64,000 nt of DNA from Paenibacillus terrae. Lineage in GTDB: Bacteria; Bacillota; Bacilli; Paenibacillales; Paenibacillaceae. Below, in pieces: positions 38,684 through 47,868 of this stretch. Position 1 is the first letter of the stretch; each line of letters starts with the position of its first letter. Location: the NCBI RefSeq assembly GCF_000943545.1, contig NZ_JTHP01000015.1, positions 32,416 to 96,415 of the forward strand, read 5' to 3'. Under the pieces are notes generated by a model. The model saw only the letters and a list, made by a program, of their open reading frames with translations, did not search any database and was not told the DNA's origin. The position numbers were made by a program, and so were the translations under genes.

Positions 38684-39739
38684 CTATTTTCTTTTTTCTA
38701 CCAATTGCAAATTGTATGTCAGACTTTCAAGAGTCACCGAAATCAACCCGTTCATGTATTCATCATTCGTATCACTTTTCACAAAAATCTCTGGCATATG
38801 TTCTTGGGGTATATCTTTTAGACAACCGTTATAAATATCGTCCAACAGAGTCGGCTTGGATAATTCTCCAGTCAAAGCGATAGATACAGGATCAATAACA
38901 GCAATAATGGAAGTGATCGTCTTTATAGCCAGTGGAACGAATCCCTGAGCACTTTTTATGTGCTTGAGCTGTTCTTCTCTTGTCATATCAAAGGGTAAAA
39001 AGGAAACTTCGCCTGCAAATTTAGTATTTCCTTTTAACAAGTGTCCATCGACAATAAAGCCCGCTCCCGGAAAGTTATCCTTGGGAAAAGTAACAATGGC
39101 AAAGGTTTTGTCTTCATCATAATTTTGCATTTTATAAAATCCGTAGACTGTTAAATGCATGTCATTTTCAATGGTGATTTCCAGTCCGTATTTATTGTGA
39201 AGCTGCGGACCCAGAGGAATTCCTATGAGCGGATCGATATCACACACACCGATAACCCCTTGATGTACAACCCCGGGAATACCAATGCCAACCGCTTTGA
39301 CATTTCCATAGATGTTAATGAGTTCTCCAATTTGGTTCTCTATGACCTCATAATCAATATAAGGCACAATCGAGGTCTTCTCTACGATGATTTCCCCCAG
39401 CAAATTGGCAACCGCATGAGTAAGAGAATCCACTCCGCCTTCCGTTTTCACATGTAAACAGAGAATATAGGAGTAATCGGCGTTATATTTATACCGCCTT
39501 GCCGGGCGTCCGCCGTTGGATTCCTCCAGCTCTGTCTCTAACACTTCCCCGGTTTGAAGAAGCTCTTTCAGAATATTACCGCAGGTAGCCACACTGAGTC
39601 CTGTTATGCTCGCTATGGACGATTTGGTGGCATATTCAAGAGACTTCAATGTATTTTTGACTAACTCCACATTAATTTGTTTGACTCGGATTGCATTATT
39701 GGAGACTGGCAGTATTTGAATCCTCTCCTTTTTCGGCAC
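38684..39739 (-). CDS. ROK-family transcriptional regulator (XylR/NagC type)
   Basis: The 351-residue protein has an N-terminal winged helix (IRVKQINVELVKNTL to TGLSVATCGNILKELLQTGE and NGGRPARRYKY) and a ROK domain (KAVGIGIPGVVHQG, ITIENDMHLTVYGF, AGEVSFLPF). The zinc-binding Cys cluster of sugar-kinase ROK proteins is absent, as in many repressors. Taking GTG at 39739 leaves no ribosome site, while a good AAGGAG lies inside the first codons, so the true start is uncertain. It probably controls the DUF1349 and acetyltransferase genes that follow. Confidence 0.88.
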   Translation of the reverse strand: MPKKERIQILPVSNNAIRVKQINVELVKNTLKSLEYATKSSIASITGLSVATCGNILKELLQTGEVLETELEESNGGRPARRYKYNADYSYILCLHVKTEGGVDSLTHAVANLLGEIIVEKTSIVPYIDYEVIENQIGELINIYGNVKAVGIGIPGVVHQGVIGVCDIDPLIGIPLGPQLHNKYGLEITIENDMHLTVYGFYKMQNYDEDKTFAIVTFPKDNFPGAGFIVDGHLLKGNTKFAGEVSFLPFDMTREEQLKHIKSAQGFVPLAIKTITSIIAVIDPVSIALTGELSKPTLLDDIYNGCLKDIPQEHMPEIFVKSDTNDEYMNGLISVTLESLTYNLQLVEKRK

Positions 39740-39974
39740 TTATTAAAAGCATTACAATAAGCTGTAATATAACGCTCTGTCTTCAAAAAGTCAATTCGTA
39801 GCCTTCCATGGATTGGGAGTAGCAACAGGTTCAAGAATATTCCCCACTCCGTACTCATGTAAATTCAGCGATTCCAGATAATATAACGTAAATCATCATG
39901 CTATACTATTTATATTGAACAGATTACAGTGTGGCATCTCTGGGATAAAATCAAGTGAAAAAGGGGGGTTTTTA

Positions 39975-40310
39975 GTGGAAACTATGGAATTTATAGCATT
40001 GATCGCGTTGATCATCTCCGTCATACTTTTGATCAAAGTCTATAGCTTGCAAGCTCGGCTTAATGACTTGAAATCCGATGTAGAGCGTCTTGAGAATCGC
40101 TCTGGAATGTCGGGAATATCGCTGTCAGGCACAACCGCTACCGCGCCACCACATGTGCTAAACACAGCAGTTTCGGAGGATATCAATGAAAGACTGCTCC
40201 TGCTGATTAGAGAAGGCAAAAAGATTCAGGCGATAAAAGAGCTAAGAGTAGCTAGAGACCTCTCTTTAAAGGAAGCAAAGGACTATGTAGATGACTTGGA
40301 ACGGCTCTAA
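39975..40310 (+). CDS. Membrane-anchored L7/L12-CTD-like protein
   Basis: A GTG at 39975 lies 6-7 bases after AAGGGGGG, giving 111 residues. One membrane helix (EFIALIALIISVILLIKVY) is followed by a short coiled coil and a Ser/Thr/Pro linker. The C-terminal 40 residues (LIREGKKIQAIKELRVARDL then SLKEAKDYVDDLERL) match the fold of the ribosomal protein L7/L12 C-terminal domain. Such proteins occur in Firmicutes with unknown role. A 9-bp inverted repeat (GCCGAGGTA/TACCTCGGC) follows the stop. Confidence 0.75.
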   Translation: METMEFIALIALIISVILLIKVYSLQARLNDLKSDVERLENRSGMSGISLSGTTATAPPHVLNTAVSEDINERLLLLIREGKKIQAIKELRVARDLSLKEAKDYVDDLERL

Positions 40311-40388
40311 GTGAGAGTAGAATGATTCCGCCGAGGTATATTTGCAACAATTACCTCGGCAAGGGCTTAGAAAGGACGACGAAATAAG

Positions 40389-40589
40389 ATGAGTGCGAGC
40401 AAAACAAACGCGATGTGAATATTGGATGGACAGAATGTAAACTACAAAATCCTGAGTTATGATCATCAAGATGGAAAAATAGATGGTATGAACGTAGCCG
40501 GAAAAATTGGAACCCAACTGGAGTTAAGTCCGCAGGACTTAGCCCAGCTCATGGATGCACAGTTTGCGGTTCTGACTCAGAAAGCATAA
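40389..40589 (+). pseudogene. Small coding frame with in-frame TGA
   Basis: ATG at 40389 follows AAAGGAC and opens a 66-codon frame, MSASKTNAM, then TGA at 40416-40418, then ILDGQNVNYKILSYDHQD and a regular hydrophilic end (GTQLELSPQDLAQLMDAQFA). The frame stays open after the stop to 40589 and looks coding. Either one stop mutation has killed the gene, or translation begins at the TTG at 40422, which has no good ribosome site. I do not recognise the family. Confidence 0.45.
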
Positions 40590-40674
40590 AACCCTCCAAC
40601 AATTCATAAAATCTTTATGCAGATTTTCTCTAATTCTAAGATTGATGAAGCTTCAACTTGGAGAGGAAGATCAA

Positions 40675-41792
40675 ATGATGCATAATGATTCCCCGAAAAA
40701 TGCCAGTGTGCCGCAGCCCATCAGAAGTGATGGTGCTGGAGGCATTGATAAGGGTCCCCGTGATGTGATGAGGGATTTGCAAAATCCCGACATGCTGGTT
40801 CCGCCCGTAACAGATAATGGACTCATTCCGAACATGAGATTTTCTTTTTCAGATGCTCATATGCAGTTGAATCACGGTGGATGGTCAAGAGAAGTAACCG
40901 CAAGGGAGCTACCCATTGCCACAACCCTTGCTGGCGTGAACATGAGTTTGACACCGGGCGGCGTACGCGAACTTCATTGGCACCAGCAGGCGGAATGGTC
41001 TTATATGCTGTTGGGGAGTGCCCGTATTACTGCCGTCGACCAAGAAGGAAGAAATTTTATTGCTGATGTGGGTCCTGGTGATCTCTGGTATTTCCCACCC
41101 GGCATTCCACACTCTATACAAGGTCTTGAGGAAGGCTGCGAATTTTTGCTGGTTTTTGATGACGGCAACTTTTCTGATCTGAACACGTTATCCATCTCCG
41201 ATTGGTTTGCACATACTCCAAAAGATGTACTGTCTGCCAATTTCGGCGTTCCTGAAGCTGATTTTTCGCCCATTCCTCAAGAACAAGTATACATTTATCA
41301 GGATGCCGTTCCCGGCTCTCTTCCAAGCCAAGCGGTTTCCTCTCCTATGGTACGATACCTCAATCCTTTAAGCATGAATTACTCGCTCAGCCCCCCATCA
41401 AAACGCCGGGTGGAAGCGTACGAATCGTCGATTCTTCCAATTTTCCGATATCCCAAACGATCGCCGCTGCTCTTGTTGAGATTGAGCCTGGAGCCATGCG
41501 GGAAATGCACTGGCACCCCAATAATGACGAATGGCAATACTATCTTACCGGGCAAGGCCGAATGACTGTTTTTGGCGGAAATGGCGCGGCGCGTACATTT
41601 GATTTCAGAGCCGGGGATGTTGGATATGTGCCTTTTGCTTACGGTCATTACATCCAAAATACAGGCTCGAGCACACTATGGTTTCTTGAAATGTTTAAAA
41701 GTGACCGTTTCGCGGATGTTTCCCTGAACCAATGGATGGCTCTTACCCCCACAGAGCTCATTCAGAGCAATTTACATGTTGGCGCAATGTGA
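40675..41792 (+). pseudogene. oxdC: Oxalate decarboxylase (bicupin) with frameshift in a C tract
   Basis: The start at 40675 follows GAGAGG. The first frame encodes the N-terminal half with one Mn-binding cupin ([20 protein letters not shown]). The second frame encodes the other ([40 protein letters not shown]). At 41391-41396 there are six C; a seventh would restore [20 protein letters not shown] exactly as in OxdC. So only one base separates this from an intact 372-residue bicupin. The lid loop reads FSDLNTL where OxdC has FSENST, so even the repaired enzyme may differ in activity. Confidence 0.85.
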
Positions 41793-42099
41793 CCTCTAAA
41801 TTGCGGAAGGTAAAATGGCCTGTCGTCAAGTATCCCGGTTATTCTTTTTATCCAAAGGATGAACTCTGAAGAATCCGGTGAACGTGCATCTTGTCCGTGC
41901 TCTCAGAAAAAGCATATCCTCATGCATTTCTTACTGCTATCTAATGTGTATCTAATCCCTGTACCGTTATTCGTTATCCATAGCTACTCAGTATACAAAG
42001 ATATAGGCTCCGACTTTAGCCGGCAGCCTATATCTTTGTAGCATTATGACTGGGGCTGACTCAATCTCTCCCCTAATCATATACTGTATAAAATCAAAC
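41793..42099. other. Intergenic region between oxdC and the LuxR remnant
   Basis: No gene is seen in these 307 bases. The only structure is the long inverted repeat at 41994-42040. Confidence 0.5.
41994..42040. terminator. 16-bp perfect hairpin between convergent genes
   Basis: TACAAAGATATAGGCT and AGCCTATATCTTTGTA pair perfectly across a 15-base loop. No long T run follows, but the stem ends in A/T-rich bases. It lies between two convergent genes and probably ends both transcripts. Confidence 0.55.
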
Positions 42100-42533
42100 T
42101 CATCCCGTGTTTATCAACTTTACAATTCCGTTACGAATGGCAAATACAACCGCTTGCGTGCGGTCTTCGACCGCGCATTTTTGAAGAATTCGATGAACAT
42201 GTGTCTTAACCGTGCTCTCACCGATATAAAGCCTGGCGGCGATCTCTTCGTTACGTAATCCGTAAGCCATCTGTTGCAAAACTTCCAGTTCCCTATCTGT
42301 AAATGGTTCAGGCGGATAGTAACTGATATCTGATCTGGTGCCCGAACCGCATCTACAAGTTCATCAGGTGCCGCGTCCTTTAGTAAATACCCGATTGCCC
42401 CCGCACGGATGCCATCATACACATAATCCTCCTGATCGAATGTAGTCAGAATGACAACCTTGCAATCCGGTATAGCGTCTATGATGTCACGGGTTGCTTC
42501 AGTTCCTCCCCCTAGATGGAGCATTGAATACAT
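42100..42533 (-). pseudogene. LuxR/NarL-type response regulator, truncated and frameshifted
   Basis: The first frame holds the second half of a receiver domain ([20 protein letters not shown] and [18 protein letters not shown]). The N-terminal half with the phospho-accepting Asp is missing. Another frame carries an intact LuxR helix-turn-helix ([20 protein letters not shown] then [20 protein letters not shown]) and stops at 42100. The frame changes near 42330. No kinase gene is adjacent. Confidence 0.7.
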
Positions 42534-42689
42534 TGAAATTCCTCATTCCTAATCAGTTTCTAATCTAAGCTTAAATGTTCTATGTTTTTTCACATGTAAT
42601 TCTCACTATCGTTTCATGTTCTTTATGTACATTGTTCAGGAGGAACCAGTAATCTAAATAGGTTCCCCAGAACATGAGGAGGATTATGA

Positions 42690-43526
42690 ATGAAAAAAGA
42701 GGAACAGGATCAGAACATGAAAATCGAAAGTCTCTCCATTTCCACGGAGGAAACGACGAACATATCCATAATCCGGAAAATGCTAAACAAGGTGCCGGAG
42801 GTCACCATTTTCTTTTGGATTATTAAGATTATGACGACGACCGTGGGAGAAACCGCTGCCGACTTTTTGAACTTCAATCTACATTGGGGTTTGACTCGTA
42901 CAACTGTGGTCATGATTGTTCTCTTACTCGTCACACTTCTATTCCAGTTCAGGTCACGCAAATATATTCCCGGGATCTACTGGCTCGTGGTGACTCTCGT
43001 TAGTGTTGTAGGCACGCTCGTTTCAGATAACCTTGTGGATCACATAGGGATCTCGCTGCAAGTTACGACAACCGTCTTTGCTCTTGCTCTCCTAGTGACT
43101 TTTACGCTTTGGTATGGGAGCGAAAAAACATTATCCATTCATTCTATTTACACGATCAAGCGTGAAATTTTCTACTGGGCAACGATATTCTTTACCTTTG
43201 CCTTGGGTACAGCGGCTGGTGATCTTATATCAGAGGGCCTTGACTTAGGTTATTGGAGGTCGGCGTTTATGTTTGCGTCACTGATTGGTATCGTAACGAT
43301 TGCCTACTATGGGTTTAAATTCAATGCCGTGTGGTCCTTCTGGATGGCGTACATTGTGACCCGGCCTCTCGGCGCCTCACTTGGGGATTATCTGTCACAA
43401 TCTCATGCCGATGGCGGGCTCGGCCTGGGCACGGCTGGAACCAGTGTGATTTTTCTCGTAACTATTTTAACCTTGGTGATCTACCTGGCGAAATCCGGAA
43501 TAGATCAAACCCAACCATCATCATAA
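42690..43526 (+). CDS. COG4705 multi-pass membrane protein
   Basis: AGGAGG precedes the ATG with 7-base spacing. The 278-residue protein has a hydrophilic N-terminus and about eight membrane helices. It is internally repeated: VTIFFWIIKIMTTTVGETAA in the first half and REIFYWATIFFTFALGTAAG in the second align, each followed by D and a hydrophobic helix. This is the pattern of COG4705 membrane proteins, whose function is not firmly known. It stands alone. Confidence 0.75.
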   Translation: MKKEEQDQNMKIESLSISTEETTNISIIRKMLNKVPEVTIFFWIIKIMTTTVGETAADFLNFNLHWGLTRTTVVMIVLLLVTLLFQFRSRKYIPGIYWLVVTLVSVVGTLVSDNLVDHIGISLQVTTTVFALALLVTFTLWYGSEKTLSIHSIYTIKREIFYWATIFFTFALGTAAGDLISEGLDLGYWRSAFMFASLIGIVTIAYYGFKFNAVWSFWMAYIVTRPLGASLGDYLSQSHADGGLGLGTAGTSVIFLVTILTLVIYLAKSGIDQTQPSS

Positions 43527-43552
43527 TCAGCTAAAAAGCATAGAAGAAAACG

Positions 43553-43584
43553 TACCCGGGACGTAGCCGGAATAATCCCGGGTA
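43553..43584. terminator. Hairpin after the COG4705 gene
   Basis: TACCCGGGA and TCCCGGGTA form a perfect 9-bp GC-rich stem 27 bases after the stop codon. No T run follows. Confidence 0.4.
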
Positions 43585-43793
43585 GATTGCACCTTGACTC
43601 TAATGCAATATTTTTACAACAAAAGCATTGAGTTTAATAACCAAATACCTTATAATCACAAAAAATAATCTCTTCTAACAATTACAAACCGCAAGTCTCA
43701 GCCAAATTTATGTTCAGGTTTTTCTTTCTCTCACACGCTAAAGTCATACTATTTTTGCGTTATTATTCCATTATCAGGAGAGTGGCTGTAATT

Positions 43794-45515
43794 ATGTTTA
43801 AAAAAGAGATTTTAACAGGCTCACTACAGGAGCGCAAACAGATCGTAATCGACGATGTAGCAGCATTGGGCTACCCTTACAGTGAGTATGATCAGGGCCG
43901 AAAGGTCGGTGGTTATGCCGCTATGGCGCAATTTTCCAAAGGAGATATCAGCACTGGACTTGCCTACGTCAACATTCATTTGGATCGGAATAAAGACATG
44001 TTCTGGGGAATTAACGTAATGGAAGCTTATATGAAGTATAAAGAGTATTACACACCCGCATTAAAGGATAAAGTAAAAGCAAAAATGCTCAGTTTTAACA
44101 TTTTGAATGCCGATGGGACGGCTCTGTCGGGAAATACAGAAAATCAACGGCTCATGTATGCGGCAGTCGGGGTTGTCGGAGCGGAAGAATGGCCAGATTA
44201 TCCGGTGAATTATGCTACCATCGCCAGAAGTTATCTGCTGTCTGAACTTTCCACAATTACAAAACAGGGGTACTTTGAATACGACTCCCCAACATATTTT
44301 ATCCATCATGTAGGACCGCTATTGTTCATTACTGAACACTTGAAAGATGCGACATTGCGGAATATGGCCAAACTGACGTTGGAGTGGTATTTTGCCAGTA
44401 TCGTAGGGGAGTGGCTGCATGGGTACTGGGTGACCAGTCAGGCCAGAACATATAATGCGCAGCAAGAGCCGGGATATACACTTGATGAGAGTGCAGTGCT
44501 ACTGTGGATGTTGTTTGGAGACAGTCGTAAGCCGATATATCTCGGCAATGAAACCAATCTGAAATTTACCACGATTCCATTTACGGTTGCAAACTACGAG
44601 TTACCAGAGATTTTCAAGAGTATAGCGACAGCCCGTTCTACAACTTACACACATAAGGAACGGATGCCTAGAAACAGTAACAAACCGTATAAGACAAGCT
44701 ACATCACCCCAGATTACGCCGTATTCAGTCAAAAGGACAATCGGCTCGCACAAAACCAGCTTCATCGTTGGGGCATCAAATGGGTGGGAGATACATACAG
44801 TGACGAACCAAATACGTTCTTCATGAAGCAACACTTCAGTGAGCCGATTAACTTGAATCCGTCCAACTCGGAATATTGGATTGGCGGAACGAATATGGAG
44901 GAAGTGCTTCAGGACGACGGTGCACTCATTGCGGTATACAATATCACAAATTCAAATACATGGATCGACGGCCCTGTTTCATATAACGGAATCAAAGCAA
45001 CGATTGAACAGGACCCATTCAACAGGAACGGCTGGGTATTCTTCCATACAGGTAAAATGCTGATGGCTGTCAGGACGGCACAACCTTACGATTGGCCTTA
45101 TGACACGGAATCGTGGAAATACGGAGGTTATCAGAGAGCGTTGCGGAGTGACGGGGCAAAAAATGCGGTCATCGTTGAAACAGCACCTCTTATGGATTAC
45201 GCAGGCGGTTCTTGCATTAGAGAGCTTGACTGCTTTGCTGAGGCTGTGCTGACGAAAACCGTAGTGGATTTCAGCGGTGTTAACGATACCAATCCCCGGG
45301 TCTATTACAAAGGATTAACAGGTAAAGAGATGGAAATCGTATATGCCACCTCACGTAAAATTCAGGGTGCAGAAGTCAATTATGCTAATTGGCCTCTGCT
45401 GGATGATCCGTGGATGCATCAGAATTATAATGAAAATAAACTCGATTTGGTTCATGACAGAGAGAGGCGGACCTATGATTTCAATAACTGGAAGGTAACA
45501 TCAAGCATTATGTAA
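43794..45515 (+). CDS. Large cytoplasmic protein of unknown function
   Basis: I chose ATG at 43794 (MFKKEILTG), 13 bases after AGGAG; a GTG four codons earlier is possible. The 573-residue protein has no signal peptide or membrane segment. The first 280 residues are helical and rich in aromatic residues (AYVNIHLDRNKDMFWGINVM, EYDSPTYFIHHVGPLLFI, WLHGYWVTSQARTYNAQQEP), recalling alpha/alpha-toroid lyases and glycosidases. The rest looks like beta strands rich in Trp, Tyr and Asn. I recognise no catalytic motif and cannot assign a family. It has its own promoter region and terminator and no obvious partner. Confidence 0.7.
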   Translation: MFKKEILTGSLQERKQIVIDDVAALGYPYSEYDQGRKVGGYAAMAQFSKGDISTGLAYVNIHLDRNKDMFWGINVMEAYMKYKEYYTPALKDKVKAKMLSFNILNADGTALSGNTENQRLMYAAVGVVGAEEWPDYPVNYATIARSYLLSELSTITKQGYFEYDSPTYFIHHVGPLLFITEHLKDATLRNMAKLTLEWYFASIVGEWLHGYWVTSQARTYNAQQEPGYTLDESAVLLWMLFGDSRKPIYLGNETNLKFTTIPFTVANYELPEIFKSIATARSTTYTHKERMPRNSNKPYKTSYITPDYAVFSQKDNRLAQNQLHRWGIKWVGDTYSDEPNTFFMKQHFSEPINLNPSNSEYWIGGTNMEEVLQDDGALIAVYNITNSNTWIDGPVSYNGIKATIEQDPFNRNGWVFFHTGKMLMAVRTAQPYDWPYDTESWKYGGYQRALRSDGAKNAVIVETAPLMDYAGGSCIRELDCFAEAVLTKTVVDFSGVNDTNPRVYYKGLTGKEMEIVYATSRKIQGAEVNYANWPLLDDPWMHQNYNENKLDLVHDRERRTYDFNNWKVTSSIM

Positions 45516-45537
45516 AGTGTCTGTCGCCAACTGACAA

Positions 45538-45577
45538 GGGCGTCTCAACCAGGCTATCAGATCTGTTTGAGACGCCC
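45538..45577. terminator. Bidirectional terminator
   Basis: A perfect 11-bp stem GGGCGTCTCAA / TTGAGACGCCC lies between the unknown gene and the convergent NmrA-type remnant. Confidence 0.65.
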
Positions 45578-45616
45578 CTACATTTACTTCCAGGTACCTA
45601 CATGGGTTTGCACAAA

Positions 45617-46438
45617 TTACTCAAATGAGATCGGGCTGCGCCCAGTGACACGCTCCACGGTATCGGTAACTTGGTCTTCACTTCCGTTTTCACGTATCCT
45701 TTGATCCAATCCCGCCAGCATGGCAGCGTAGTTCGCAGGCATACCTGCCTGAATCATGCCGACTTTCAGTTCTTCGTCAGACAGCGAGATGTGCTGAATC
45801 GTTTTTCCTATAACATGGCTGATCAACTGAGCAGCTTCACCATATGTCAACGAATGAGGTCCAGTGATCACATGAGCTGTGTTATGAGGCTTATCGTCAA
45901 TCAGGGCTCTTACCCCCACTTCTGCAATGTCATCTGCGCTGACGAAACCCACTCTCCCATCCCCTGTCGCACTATAAATCGTGCCGGTGTTTTTGATGGT
46001 GCTTACATGCTGGACCTTCGGTAAAGTTCTGCATAAAATAGGATGGCTGTAATACTGTCCACTCAGGAGCTAAATTGCTGAGGGCTTGATGCACCGGCCC
46101 GAATACCGGGCCATCCGCAGGAACAGATGCGCTGCCCAGAAGCACGAACCTTTTCACGCCTTCATGGATGGATTTTTCAATAAAAGGAATCATGACTTTG
46201 GCGGGATTTACGTCTAATACAGGCACAACCAAATAAACTTTATCTACATTCGTCAACGCTTTTGTATGTGTTGATTCATCGTACCAATCGAAATGCACAT
46301 GTTCTGAGCCGGGCAAATTTGTCGAGTTACTGCGTCCCGCTAACCGGACTGGATGCTGAAGCTGCGTAAGTCTGGCAGCAATGCGACTACCGGTTTTGCC
46401 GCTTGCCCTGTAATCAACGCTATATTGGTGTCTGTCAT
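45617..46438 (-). pseudogene. NmrA-type NAD(P)H-binding protein with two frameshifts
   Basis: ATG at 46438 begins MTDTNIALITG. One G is then missing from the G tract that should encode ITGASGKTG, the dinucleotide-binding loop. The next frame carries SGKTGSRIAARLTQLQHPVR to WTVLQPSYFMQNFTE. There one extra G restores the first frame, which continues VQHVSTIKNTGTIYSATGDG to the stop at 45617. The two changes cancel in length (274 codons). Intact relatives are azoreductase- or quinone-reductase-like atypical SDR proteins. No ribosome site is evident. Confidence 0.75.
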
Positions 46439-46503
46439 TAAAAAAATTGACTAATCGGTCCGGAATCATCAAAAAATAAACGCTATAAAGCGCTCATAAA
46501 AAA

Positions 46504-46731
46504 TCAATCCAAAATCGACAGCGTCGTACGCACGATATCTTTAAGCACCTCAGGGCTTGCGCCTGTCTTGGCGGTAAATGTCAACGATAGCCGGGCATGA
46601 TTTAGAAATCTGGCCATTGACAATAGCTCAGGTTCCGTAGAATGAATCTCTCCCTCTTCTTGGGCACGGACCAGTGCATTAGTCAAGAAACGCCAATTCT
46701 CCCATTCAACAAACCAGGGCCCGTTGCCCAA
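46504..46731 (-). pseudogene. TetR-family regulator, C-terminal remnant
   Basis: The 75-codon frame (VEWENWRFLTNALVRAQEEG, NHARLSLTFTAKTGA) matches the ligand-domain end of TetR regulators. A stop codon lies directly before it and the helix-turn-helix half is absent; the terminator of yebC takes its place. It would have been the partner of the NmrA-type gene downstream. Confidence 0.6.
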
Positions 46732-46756
46732 TTACACAGAAATAGCTGTATTTACG

Positions 46757-46790
46757 CAAAAAAACACCGTATCGGAATACGATGTTTTTA
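46757..46790 (-). terminator. Terminator of the YebC gene
   Basis: A 10-pair stem with one mismatch (AAACA-CGTAT / ATACG-TGTTT), loop CGGA, is followed by T runs on both strands. Confidence 0.75.
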
Positions 46791-46830
46791 TGTTGCTCAT
46801 AAGTGAGGATTTTGCAAAATCCTGAAGTAA

Positions 46831-47550
46831 CTATTCCTCAGAGTCTACGTTGTGGTAAACCTGCTGAACATCCTCCAAATCTTCTAATGCATCAATCAAT
46901 TTGTCAAATTGAAGCCGTGCATCTTCTGGAAGTGTAATATCATTTTGGGCAAGCATGGTAAGTTCGGCCACTGTAAATTCTGTAACTCCCGCCTGCTTGA
47001 AGGCTTCCTGTACAGCATGGAATTGGTCAGGCTCTGCGTATACGATAACTGCTTCATCTTCTTCGATGATGTCACGTACCTCTACATCTGCCTCCATCAA
47101 CAGCTCCAACACTTCATCTGCGGTTTTACCTACCAGACCAATAACCGCCGTTGAATCAAACATATAGGCTACAGATCCGCTTACACCCAGACTGCCGCCA
47201 TTTTTAGTAAAAGCAGAGCGCACATCAGATGCCGTACGGTTTACGTTATTGGTGAGTGCATCTACAATGACCATGGAACCGTTCGGTCCGAAGCCTTCAT
47301 AGCGAAGCTCAACATAGTTTTCATCCCCGGCACCTTTTGCTTTTTCAATAGCCCGGTCAATGATCGCTTTCGGTACATTGTACGTTTTTGCACGTTCTAG
47401 TACGACTCTGAGAACCCGATTGGACTCAGGATCAGGCTCGCCCTGTTTGGCTGCTACATAAATTTCTACCCCAAATTTAGCATATATACGACTCGTATTA
47501 GCATCCTTGGATGCCTTTTTTTCTTTAATATTGTTCCACTTACGTCCCAT
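46831..47550 (-). CDS. yebC: YebC/PmpR-family protein
   Basis: The start at 47550 ([20 protein letters not shown]) is the family's invariant N-terminus; the longer frame to 47610 is not used by relatives. The 239-residue cytoplasmic protein has the three YebC domains, with [41 protein letters not shown] and [19 protein letters not shown]. Family members bind DNA as regulators or assist ribosomes on proline-rich stretches. It has its own terminator. Confidence 0.93.
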   Translation of the reverse strand: MGRKWNNIKEKKASKDANTSRIYAKFGVEIYVAAKQGEPDPESNRVLRVVLERAKTYNVPKAIIDRAIEKAKGAGDENYVELRYEGFGPNGSMVIVDALTNNVNRTASDVRSAFTKNGGSLGVSGSVAYMFDSTAVIGLVGKTADEVLELLMEADVEVRDIIEEDEAVIVYAEPDQFHAVQEAFKQAGVTEFTVAELTMLAQNDITLPEDARLQFDKLIDALEDLEDVQQVYHNVDSEE

Positions 47551-47868
47551 AATATCCCGCTCTCTTTCTATATGAATATACACAACGGTATTCATTATAT
47601 CCTTGAGCATTTTGCATAAATCCCAAGAGCGATTTTAGATCAGCAATATATTGTACTTTCAAGCGTTGGGAATCGAATTATGCAAAATGCTGCCTTGTAT
47701 ATTATATCTCCTAAAGGACGCTTGAACAAGTTCAAAGGATTTAGTGATAAAAAAATGTCCCTTTCTCATGGAATTCTAATTTTCATCTAAAGGTGCTCCC
47801 ATGTTCAAGAGTTAAGATCATATTACTTTCAACTTTTGAATCATATAAGAAAAGGAGTAATCTCTAAT
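47551..47868. other. Divergent intergenic region
   Basis: These 318 bases separate yebC from the PAP2 gene and hold both promoters. The only structure I see is the palindrome TTGAACAAGTTCAA at 47722-47735. Confidence 0.5.

Noticed and set aside
40416..40418. Selenocysteine at the in-frame TGA
   Set aside because: No known selenoprotein motif, no visible bSECIS-type hairpin directly after the TGA, and no sign of selenium genes in the window.
47722..47735. Palindrome TTGAACAAGTTCAA as an operator
   Set aside because: It is isolated, matches no operator I can name, and its relation to either flanking promoter is unclear.
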